In this document: positions 55,765-64,000 of the stretch, one piece after another
Layout of the letters: every line of letters starts with the position of its first letter
How positions within the stretch are numbered: position 1 is the first letter of the stretch
Assembly: GCA_025200525.1 (NCBI GenBank)
Contig: CM045761.1
Coordinates: 80,009,551 to 80,073,550, forward strand
Reading direction: 5' to 3'
Length of the DNA stretch: 64,000 nucleotides
Source of the DNA: Camellia lanceoleosa
Lineage: Eukaryota > Streptophyta > Magnoliopsida > Ericales > Theaceae
Notes under the pieces: model-generated
The model's input: only the letters and a program-made list of their open reading frames with translations
Database searches by the model: none
Told to the model about the DNA's origin: nothing
Position numbers and translations under genes: made by a program

Positions 55765-55819
55765 GTTTAATTTTATACAAAAACTATAAAACAACTTAAA
55801 TAAATTACACCAAACAGGC
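55765..55819. mobile_element. Right part of Tourist-like MITE split by the copia element
   Basis: It ends TAAATTACACCAAACAGGC, the inverted match of 38177-38196, followed by TAG. Thus the copia integrated inside an older MITE. Confidence 0.5.
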
Positions 55820-55962
55820 TAGTGCCCAAACTGATTAATGGCCTTTTCATTCATGATAGAAAGACTGCATTTTCAAAATTTTGAGGATTGATTGGAGGCA
55901 ATTTTTGGGCATCATTGGAGTAGAAAATTTGTTGGTTGTAATAAGCCACCAAGTAGGGGTGA

Positions 55963-56533
55963 ATATGGCCCAGATTAGTTTGATTTGGGATAAAATCAGA
56001 ACTAATCCGTTGTTTATGATTCCATAAAAATTAGAATCAAACCAATCTATTTAAATTATAGAATCAATTCGAACCAAACCATTTAAATACGGTTCGGCTC
56101 TGTTTGAAACTACGAATTCACATAGTCTATTCATAAAGAAAAATCATATAATATTTTCATTTCAACATTAATCTGCTCATGATTTTTTGAAACATAAACA
56201 TACATGTTCCACCATTAACTTAAACAAACATATCAAATGTATATAAAAAAATAAAAATTAAAAATAAAAAACCTTAAACAAACATAATATATAAGGGGGT
56301 AGGATTGAATACATCAGGATATATGGTATGTCTATGGTTTAAGTTACAAACGATCCGGATTGGTTCTAATCTGAAACGGTGAACTCCAATTCGGAACTAA
56401 TCCACGGATAACGGATTCCCAATTTTTCAATTTAGAACCGAACTATAGATTCAAAAAATCAATCCAAACCTATTGGATTAGACTGAACCAGTTCGTTCGA
56501 ATTACGAATTTTTCCGATTCTTCACTCAACCCT
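55963..56533. mobile_element. hAT-like MITE
   Basis: It starts TAGGGGTGAATATGG and ends with the complement of TAGGGTTGAGTGAAG. Repeated aaccga/tcggttc-type motifs near both ends (56040-56100 and 56350-56520) match the widespread plant family with TAGGGGTG termini and AACCGAACC subterminal repeats. The 8-bp flanks (ccaccaag, ccacgaca) agree at only 5 of 8, so the duplication is decayed or the ends are slightly off. Another fragment lies at 59570-59640. Confidence 0.6.
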
Positions 56534-56814
56534 ACCACGACAGACTTCATCTTAGCAGTGTTGTGGGCCTTAACACGCCTATTACGTATACCTTAAAGTG
56601 GCCCACCAAATATCAAAAATTATAACTCTCAACATTGCATACTGAAAAGTTTTTCAACAGCAGTGGGATTTTGCTAATTATGCAAGTTGTAATATGAATA
56701 GAGAAGCAGTTCTAATTAGTTGTTTGTCTACAAAGAAAAGAAAAAATTCTTGCAAAATCAAAATTGAAGTCCAATTTGCACAAACATTAAATTCAAAAAA
56801 TAAAAATAAGGGTC

Positions 56815-57217
56815 CAGCTTGTCTCAAGTTGAGATCAAGACTGGACCCGTCCAGTTCGGCCCATGGGGTCCATTTTTTGGGCCTGTTTTGATAATCTAAA
56901 CCGTCAATGTGTAGAACTCGTCGAGTACTACATGTTTGTAAAAAATCACGTTGATCGGATATCAATAGCTATGTGATCAAATCAGTTTTGTATAAAAAAA
57001 AATGGACGGTGAAACAATTAACGGTTCATAAAAAACTGTTTTGTTCACATAGCTATCGATATCCGATCAACGTGATTTTTTACAGGCATATAGTACTCGA
57101 TGAGTTCTACAGATTGAATAGTTCGGATTATCAAAACAGGACCTGTGGTAGGCCCCCACGGACCCAACAGCACGGTCCAGTTTGATCTTGGACTGGACCA
57201 AAGCTGGCCTAAAAGTA
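56815..57217. mobile_element. Foldback element (about 190-bp arms)
   Basis: The left arm from AGGGTCCAGCTTG and the right arm ending GCTGGCCT are inverted copies: tgttttgataatc, gagtactacatg.ttgtaaaaaatcacg and gatcggatatc.atagctatgtg recur in reverse on the right. It is nearly palindromic with a short A-rich centre (about 56990-57020). A related but different element begins at 62482. No clear duplication. Confidence 0.75.
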
Positions 57218-57227
57218 AATAATTCAT

Positions 57228-58157
57228 TTACAGCACAAATTTTTTTCCTTAGCACCTCTTCTCTGACACTCATTTCAAAATTTTAAAATTTATATTTCGT
57301 CTCTATAAACCCCTTTATGATTTAAAAAATAACCTCATTCTTAACATTCATCTTCTCTTTACACTCCTATGTTCTATATCCTAACTCACATCTACCATCA
57401 TCTTTGACCATCACCCTAGCCCTATCCCTACCCTTCCTGCCCCCTTCTCTCCACGACACCTCTCTAACTCTTCTATTAGAATGAAAGATGCTATTTTTAG
57501 TATTTTATATTTTGTCTGCATTCAAATTTTGTTCTGCAAATCAAGATTGAACAAACATGATTTGTTTGATTGGCAACAACCGAACAATCAAGCTTGTTTG
57601 GCTTTAGATTGCTGAATGGGCCAAAATTGATTAAACTAGCCACATTTGACCTTAAAAGTCCAAACAATCTTACAATGTTCAACTATTGAAAACTGAATAA
57701 TTTTAATTTGTTCGACGAACTAGAGCCAAATGGAGTTTCAACACTATATTTTTTTTTTCCTCTTTCAAATAACATGAAACTACATCAAAATGATAAAAAA
57801 AAGCATGCCCAAACATTAAACACAAAAATTTTGTTTATAATTTATTTACAGTTATCATATAAACATTTTAACTATGATTTTTTTTGTTTGTTGTTATTTT
57901 CATCTATGTTCTTTATGTTAGATGTGTTAGTAGTTGCAAAGTGATGGAGAGAGTGAGAGAATAGGGAGAAGGTGGCAGTGGTTGATGGAGATGAATGGTG
58001 GTGGTGGGTAATGGGAAGAAAGATGAAATGGAGTAAAGAAATATATAAAGGAAAGGAATTTGAGATTTTTAATCTTTAAATTAATTTTACAGCATGATAA
58101 AAATGTAATAAAAAATTAAAATGAAGTATAACGAGTCAAATTTGTTGTGTAAATAGA
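57228..58157. mobile_element. Possible MITE with ATTTACA termini
   Basis: ATTTACAGCACAAATTT (about 57228) and the complement of ATTTACACAACAAATTT (about 58157) are inverted and agree at about 15 of 17 positions. Inward, both sides have a C/T-rich or G/A-rich stretch in opposite orientation (57340-57480 and 57940-58030). The duplication is not evident. Confidence 0.35.
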
Positions 58158-59284
58158 AGCTCTTGAAAAATAAGTTTGTTTATGGGAGATCAAGAGAGAT
58201 GATTATTCAACACTTCCGAAGTATGGACACGTGGTGCTCTATAATGTTTTGATTGGTGAAGAGACGTAAAGGTCTACGATTTATGTTGAGAATGGGGGAA
58301 TAACATGGGGCTAAGTAATTGGTGATTAGCTTGGAGTATGGACATGTGGTGATCCAGAAGTATTGAATAATTTCTCGATCTAGAGATTGTATTTCCATGT
58401 TTATAGTGAGATGAATTGTAAATACTAAAAACACTCAAGTCAAAAGTCTATTTCCGAAACTCTTGGGCCAATAGGCTCTAACTTAAATCTTTTTGGTCCA
58501 AAAGGATGTTATTTGGACCTATCTGTTTAGAGTTTACATATCTGTGTACTTGTTCAAATGTCACTTATCTATTCAAATGCCACATATTTGTACATGTGTC
58601 ATTTATCTGGGAAACTATTTGTTCAAATTTCCTACTACATGTACACGTGTCACCTGTCTATACAACTATTTATTCAAATGTCCCACTGTCTATAAATGTG
58701 CCACTTATATATCCATCTCACTTGCACTAGTTGTCGCTGTCGACAACTTTCCGACAACTTTTCAACGAGTGCCCTTATTACTAGAAAAGATTAAACCTTG
58801 CACTAAATAACATATGGTCTCATAGATATTAACTTTTCACCAATTAACTTCATGCTAACAAGAGATGATCTAAAAAATGAGTAAAATAATATGATTAAAT
58901 GAATTCAACAATTTAGAAAAATTGAACAAATTAATTAAATAACTAAATTAAAAGAAGTTTTATTTTAATACATCACATTTGGGCGGTTTATAATCCATGC
59001 GTTGTTCGGCCCCCTATAGCTTAGGAGCTAAAATCAGAGGCTTGATCATTAGCCATACGCATACTTCTATTTGAAAGATCAAAGAATCCTTGCTAAATGC
59101 AAACATTTAATTATCTCTCTATGGGGCTTTGTTGTGTTGTTATTTTTACTCCGTTATGAAACTTTTTCTTTAGTTGTTTGTTGAGTTGGTGGTTTCTTCC
59201 CCATTATGGGGGCTCTCTTTGTTGGGCCTATATATTTGCCGAAGTACGATTGTCATGTTATAATTTTATATATTGTAATTGATT
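58158..59284. other. Intergenic or unassigned AT-rich DNA
   Basis: 58540-58720 repeats (a/c)tatttattcaaatgt..cac-type phrases, a degenerate short-period repeat. Near 59150-59280 the sequence (gggggctctctttgttgggcc, then an A-rich tract) could be the 3' end of a LINE, but there is no coding support. Confidence 0.35.
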
Positions 59285-59356
59285 GACAGCAACAATAAAA
59301 AATAAAAAAATAAAAAAAATAAAAAGAAGAAGAAGAAAAAGAAGAGAGAAAGAAAG
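59285..59356 (+). repeat. A-rich low-complexity tract
   Basis: aataaaaaataaaaaaataaa followed by aagaagaagaagaaaaagaag; microsatellite-like and possibly a decayed LINE poly(A) tail. Confidence 0.6.
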
Positions 59357-59645
59357 CAAATTACACTGGCAATCCCTATATTTTGGCATTTGTATCATTT
59401 TGTTCTCTATAATTTTCATTAACTCGATTTTGATCCTAAAGTTTTAATTTTGTCTTAATTTGGGCAAATTAATTACAATTTCTAGTGTGTTTTTTTTTAA
59501 TGGAAAATGTGAACCATCAAATCAAAGGATGCTTCAGCTAAAGCAAAAGATCAAGTGTAGCATCAATTAGGGGTGAGCAGCAGATATACTAATCTACCTA
59601 AACTGATTGAATTGAACTGAACCGATCCGTCGCATTTTAGACGGA

Positions 59646-59805
59646 TGTGTGATGACGAGCGAACGGTTGTGGATTGACAAGCAATACGATAGAATTGTCT
59701 AACCACTTGTATTTGTTAGATAGGTGGTTACATAGTTAGTTAGATAGTTGAGTTTATATATAAACAAAAGCTGTACTTGAGAATAACGTCTTATTGATTT
59801 CTTCA
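59646..59805 (+). repeat. Short copia LTR
   Basis: About 160 bp ending ttgatttcttca directly before the PBS. It includes a TATA-like tttatatataaac (about 59752-59764). It begins near tgtgatgacgag; the exact start is uncertain because no second LTR is present. Confidence 0.6.
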
Positions 59806-59817
59806 TGGTATCAGAGC
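59806..59817 (+). other. Primer binding site (initiator Met)
   Basis: TGGTATCAGAGC, a perfect match to the plant initiator tRNA-Met PBS, immediately after the LTR end. Confidence 0.9.
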
Positions 59818-59850
59818 TCCCAAGCTCTCACGAGTTCAAACGATCCTTCA

Positions 59851-60260
59851 ATGGCTTCTTCGTCTTCCTCTTTTTCTTCTTCTTCTTTTCTCCTTGCGAA
59901 TCTCAATCGTTTTGATCTCTACTTTGAATTCTTTCATAACAGTCAAACTTGATTCTACTAACTTTGTTATCTAAAAGAATCAATTTCAAAGCATTCATTG
60001 TGCTACAGATCTTCTACGGTTTGTTGATGGATCCACACCATGTCCTATAGCTCAAATCAAAGATTCAACATGAGTGGAAATCTCAAATCTAGATCAAGTT
60101 CATGGGGACAAGATAGATGCTCATTTGTTGAGTTGTCTTACAACAACATTATCACCTGCAATCTTCTCTTCAGTCAGCAACATGTGGCATGCGTTTATAG
60201 GCAAAATTGTAAACTTGTTCCATTTACTGAGTTAATCAACCAATTCAATGACCATCTCCC
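59851..60260 (+). pseudogene. gag: Copia gag N-terminal fragment
   Basis: The ATG at 59851 opens MASSSSSFSSSSFLLANLNR, the Ser-rich start of many plant copia Gags. In other frames STNFV..., NQFQSI, TDLLRFVDGSTPCP and TTLSPAIFSSV follow, as in the UBN2-type gag region. Several stops and frame changes occur, and it ends without pol or a second LTR, so it is a 5' fragment. Confidence 0.7.
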
Positions 60261-60402
60261 TTCAAAAACCCTAATCACCATTATCAATTGGACTAAATTG
60301 ATACAAAATTAAAATTAATGGTCAAAATCGAACTAATTGAAATAATAGAGACCAAAATGACTCAAGGAACAAAATGTAGGGACTACCAATATAATTTGCC
60401 TC

Positions 60403-62158
60403 CTAAAAAATTATGAGTTAAAAATAACTTACATTGAATTAGTTGATTACTGAAAATGTGGGAAATGAATGGCTCTAACTTATACTTTTCAATTATCAAC
60501 TTTCAATTAAAAAAAAAAAAAAACTACAACAAATAGGCATGCTATGGGATAAGGTGAAGAAAATGTATATATAAAAAGTTAGGGGGTTCAAAAAAGATAC
60601 CTAAAAATAAAGTGAACAATGTCTATTCAAACTTAATGTCACGTGGGGTATGTCCAAAATGAATTTGATTTTCATAATTTCATTTTTTGGCAATTTTTAG
60701 AATAATTTTTTGTGGACTGCTGAAAATATATAAAAGCAAATATCAAATCAGTGATATTTACAAAAGATAATTACAAATTAATTATAAAATTTATAAATAT
60801 TAATAAATAAAATTATAAAAAAAATTTATAAATTTGTAATTATTTTTTAAAAGATCCACTAAATTATAATTTTTCCAACTATAAATAAATTAATACATTC
60901 ATAGCCCGTCAAATAGTATCTAACATTGGTATAATAGCATTACTCATAAACATAAGCTCTTACTCTGAAAATTTAATTATATATATAATATGTACACACA
61001 TAGCAATATAGGGAAATTTTATACCATATGCACATTTGGTTATGATCTATTGTAATATTAGTTATGACTCATTGTGATATTAATTATGACATTATTTTAG
61101 TTATAATCTAAGAGCTCTTTAGTTATATCTTATGTGATATTTGATTATAACTTAATTTTCTTGTTTTACTTATTACTCTTATAGAATTAAGTTATGACAT
61201 TTGTGAAAATTAAGTCCATAAATATTATAATTTGCATATAGTACCATCATAGCATTATCCTTTTAAAACTAACACTACTAAGATTATAAATCTCTTCGGA
61301 TTATATATCTTATGTCATATTTGAATCGACTTAAAAGAATAAGAGGATCTCGTCAAACGTACAAAACATAAACAAAAGTTCATTGCATTATTACAACTGC
61401 AACCAACCACAACTAACAGGTGTGATAATTAATTGTTCCATCTCCAAATGTGTCGTTGCCATAGTGTTCCAATTGTGTGACCTTAGGTCTGGCAGGACTA
61501 CTTGTTGAGTTTAAACATATCAATAAGGGGGAAAAAAAAAAAACTTACAAGAAGTGCTCTAATGACGACAAGCGAACCGAAGTATCCAGCATAAAAATGG
61601 AGCAATCCCAGTAAGTGTTCACTTGACAATTTTTTCTCATAACAATTCGAATAGTTATACAAGGAAAAGAGAAAACAAATATAAAAAAAACTGTGGATAT
61701 TGGAGCTTTACAAGTAAACGTATAACCAAAATAAGATAAAATTTTAACATCTTAACAATTTTGCAATTTAAATAATTAATTCAAGCCTCTCTTTAATCTT
61801 TCATTTTTTTATCTCACTCCTCTTATGGATTCAGTAGTTTCCAATATTAGAGATATTATATACAAATAAATTATTAGTTTAGATTCTAATTTTTTTAATC
61901 AAAAATTAAATTATGTATTTTGTAATATTATTAATTAATTCAATTCTAAGATGATGTGGGTCCAAACAAATATGACTCGACCTCAGATATTATCTAGTAG
62001 GTTAGAAAAATTATGTGTTCATGTGCCCGACTAATGAAATATTATAATTTGTTTACCATCTCCTTATTATTAGGGCCATGTGTTTATTTAACTCCTTACA
62101 ATTAATTGGACACACAGCTAACGTGAGCTCCTGAAAAATAGAATAATTACTCGACCTT
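60403..62158. other. AT-rich DNA without recognisable genes
   Basis: 60700-60900 is very AT-rich. 61030-61250 repeats agttatgac-type words in both orientations. No open frame of interest on either strand, no structured RNA that I recognise. Confidence 0.4.
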
Positions 62159-62167
62159 TTGAGCAAA

Positions 62168-62427
62168 GGAAAATGCTCTGGTGTGCAACGCACACGGTAG
62201 TATGTAACCCTACAAAAAATTAAGTTTTTACGAACTTACATAAATGATCTAACAAAAATATTTAAGTTGAACACAAATTTACACAAGTTAGTGAAAACTT
62301 ACGTGATTAGGTGAATTTGTATTTAATTTACGAATTTTTTATGAGATCACTAATGTAAATTCGTAAAAACTTACATAATTTTGTGTAAAATTGTATACAG
62401 TATGTTTTGCACAGTGAAGAATTTTCC
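62168..62427. mobile_element. MULE-like MITE (260 bp) with 9-bp duplication
   Basis: The ends are GGAAAATGCTCTGGTGTG and, reversed, GGAAAATTCTTCACTGTG. TTGAGCAAA flanks both sides exactly (62159-62167, 62428-62436). The inside repeats cttacataa and aattcgtaaaaactta in both orientations. Nine-bp duplications are typical of Mutator-like elements. Confidence 0.85.
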
Positions 62428-62481
62428 TTGAGCAAAATCGCAAACAAATTGTTTTATGTTTAAATATTATTTAAAAGAGGA

Positions 62482-64000
62482 GGATTCTCTCCAGTCCAAA
62501 ATCTGGACTGAAAAGTGTTGTTTGGGCCCGTAGGGCACACCACGGGCCCTGTTTCAATAATCTTAACTGTTCATTTTTTCAGGCACTTCGTATATTTCAT
62601 CCATAAAAAAATTAGGTTGATCCTCTAATTGTAACTTGTTTAATTTATTATTTTTGTTATAAATATCACTACAAGAAAAATCACTTTTGGCGACTAAATT
62701 TTTAGTCGCCAAAAGTCTGTTTTTAGTCGCCGAAAGTCGAAATTTCACTTTTCCCAACAAAATTCTTTAGTTGCCACATTTGTCGCGTATACGTTGTCAG
62801 CGTAGGCATTGGCGACTACTATTTTTTTAGTCGCCAAAAGACAGGTCTTTCGCGACTAAAATGTTAGTCGCCAATAGTGTTTTAGCCTTTTGAAAACCAT
62901 ACATTTACCGACTAATAATTTAGTCGCCAATACTCAATCAATCGCCGACTAAACGGCTTAGTCGCCAAAATCAAGACTTTTGGCGACTAATATTTTAGTC
63001 GCCAAAGGTGTTCCGTCGGAAAAAAAAAAAACCACTTTTTTTGGTTTTTCTGAGTTTCGAACCGTGCCCAACCATCTCACATTGCAACCTTCTTTGCAAC
63101 ACACTCCCTCTATTATGCCACTACAACATCACATGAATATATTTGCAATATATATTATTTATAAAATATATTGATGGTATTAATACAAAACAATATATAT
63201 AAATATAATTATTTTAATTCAATATAATTTATTTAAAAAATAAATTGTTTATTAAAAAAAAATTTAGGCCACTTTTGGCAACTAAATCCATTATTTAGTC
63301 GCCAATTCTATGATTTTTGGGCTACTAATTATTTTTTTGTCGGTAAAAAAACAAGTTGAAATTAAAAATAGCAGTTTTGGCGACTAAATCTATTTTTAGT
63401 CGCCAAAAACGTCTCCTTTTGGCTACTAAACTGAATTTTAGTCGCCAATTCACTGTTTTTAGCTACTTTTTTTTTTTGTAGCCAAAAACCTTCATTTTCA
63501 GCGACTAATCTTTTTTTAGTAGGAAAAACACCTATAATAGGGGACTAAAATGTTTTTTAGTCGCCAAAACCATCACTTTTGGCTACTAAATTATTTTAGT
63601 CACCAAAAACCGTCACTTTTGGCTACCAAACAATCTTTAGTCGCTAAAACCCCTACATTCGGCAACTAAACTGCCTTTCAGTCGCTAAAAACCTGGTATT
63701 CGGCAACTAAACTATTTTAGTCAGCAAAAGGGTTCAATTTTTGCGACTAAATTCATTTTAGTCGCCAATTATACAACTTTCAGCAACGAAAAATGAATTT
63801 TTAGTCGCCAAAAACGCTTTTTCTTGTAGTGTATATATACATATATATATATGTGATTCATTTTTTAAAAACACAATTGTCATCCATTTTTTTAGTGAAA
63901 AACATGATAAATTGAACAAGTTACAGTTATCAAATCGATCTAATTTTTTTATGAATGAAACATACGAATTGCCTAATAAAATAAATGATTTGAATTATCA
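62482..64000. mobile_element. Foldback element, split by a CACTA and cut by the window end
   Basis: The left arm (62482-62663) and 63866-64000 are inverted: gcacttcgtatatttcatcc, taaaaaaattaggttgatc and aattgtaacttgttt on the left recur complemented on the right. The left end contains cagtccaaaatctggactg and ccgtagggcacaccacgg, both short palindromes. It resembles the element at 56815 in layout and in tgttt..ataatctt.a.c.gt. Confidence 0.65.
62667..63831. mobile_element. Non-autonomous CACTA element with dense palindromic repeats
   Basis: CACTACAAGAAAAA at the left end and its exact complement TTTTTCTTGTAGTG at the right, with TAT on both sides (62664-62666, 63832-63834). Almost all of the 1,165 bp is copies of ttggcgactaaa and tttagtcgccaa, often paired as palindromes, only broken by a stretch at 63030-63240. 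No coding sequence. It lies in the loop of a foldback element. Confidence 0.92.

Larger units (their letters stand above)
59357..60402. mobile_element. Inverted-repeat element with about 110-bp ends, carrying nested fragments
   Basis: 59357-59470 (gcaaattacactggcaatcc onward) is inverted relative to 60290-60402 (reverse: gcaaattatattggtagtcc). The arms share attttg, tttcaatta.ttcgattttga and ttttaattttgt.tcaatt. Between them lie a fragment of the hAT-like MITE (59570-59640) and the 5' part of a copia element. Confidence 0.6.

Noticed and set aside
57045..57273. Short ORFs across the foldback at 56815-57217
   Set aside because: They read through a palindrome, with mirror ORFs on the other strand.
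58493..58810. ORF of 105 codons with repeated Tyr/Phe/Cys
   Set aside because: It lies over a degenerate short-period repeat; overlapping frames are equally open.

Overview
This is plant nuclear DNA, most likely from a eudicot with a large, repeat-rich genome. Everything identifiable is transposon-derived: Ty3/gypsy elements of the Tat/Ogre and chromovirus types, Ty1/copia, L1-type LINEs, CACTA, MULE-like, PIF/Harbinger-like and hAT-like elements. I see no intact host gene, no rRNA or tRNA gene and no CRISPR. The AT-rich, gene-free, nested structure suggests heterochromatin.

Region 1 (1-29302) is the 3' part of an outer Tat/Ogre-type retrotransposon on the + strand. It has the decayed end of pol (1-457), a conserved 3' noncoding block, two spliced genes in antisense (a DUF7745-like gene at 1084-2419 and a plant-mobile-domain gene at 3081-24112), tandem repeats and a 3.2 kb LTR (26112-29302). 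A second Tat/Ogre-type element (3913-21433, 5 kb LTRs, 5-bp duplication CCGTC) sits inside an exon of the antisense mobile-domain gene. That inner element keeps LTRs, PBS, gag remains and 3' UTR but has lost nearly all of pol, so it is non-autonomous.

Region 2 (29311-37712) is a minus-strand L1-type LINE (ORF1 with RRM and DUF4283-like segments; ORF2 with endonuclease and RT C-terminus, the middle deleted). It is split by a MULE-like foldback element with a 9-bp duplication (31094-31844) and by a 4.35 kb CACTA element with a 3-bp duplication (32182-36534). The CACTA element holds exon fragments of several unrelated host genes (NAP1, branched-chain aminotransferase, a DUF1997-like gene), so it is a Pack-CACTA.

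Region 3 (38177-55819) is a chain of nested insertions. A Tourist-like MITE holds a minus-strand Ty1/copia element. The copia left LTR is interrupted by a CACTA fragment, a 179-bp tandem repeat and a chromodomain-bearing Ty3/gypsy (Tekay/Del-like) element (40411-48949). The copia interior holds a 5'-truncated LINE with a 14-bp duplication.

Region 4 (55820-64000) is AT-rich DNA with small inverted-repeat elements, a copia 5' fragment, a 260-bp MULE-like MITE with a 9-bp duplication, and a non-autonomous CACTA element with very dense palindromic subterminal repeats inside a foldback element that runs off the window.

Differences between paired LTRs are unusually rich in indels and often fall at CAG/CTG sites. 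Base-calling artefacts at methylated CHG positions may therefore contribute to some of the apparent frameshifts.
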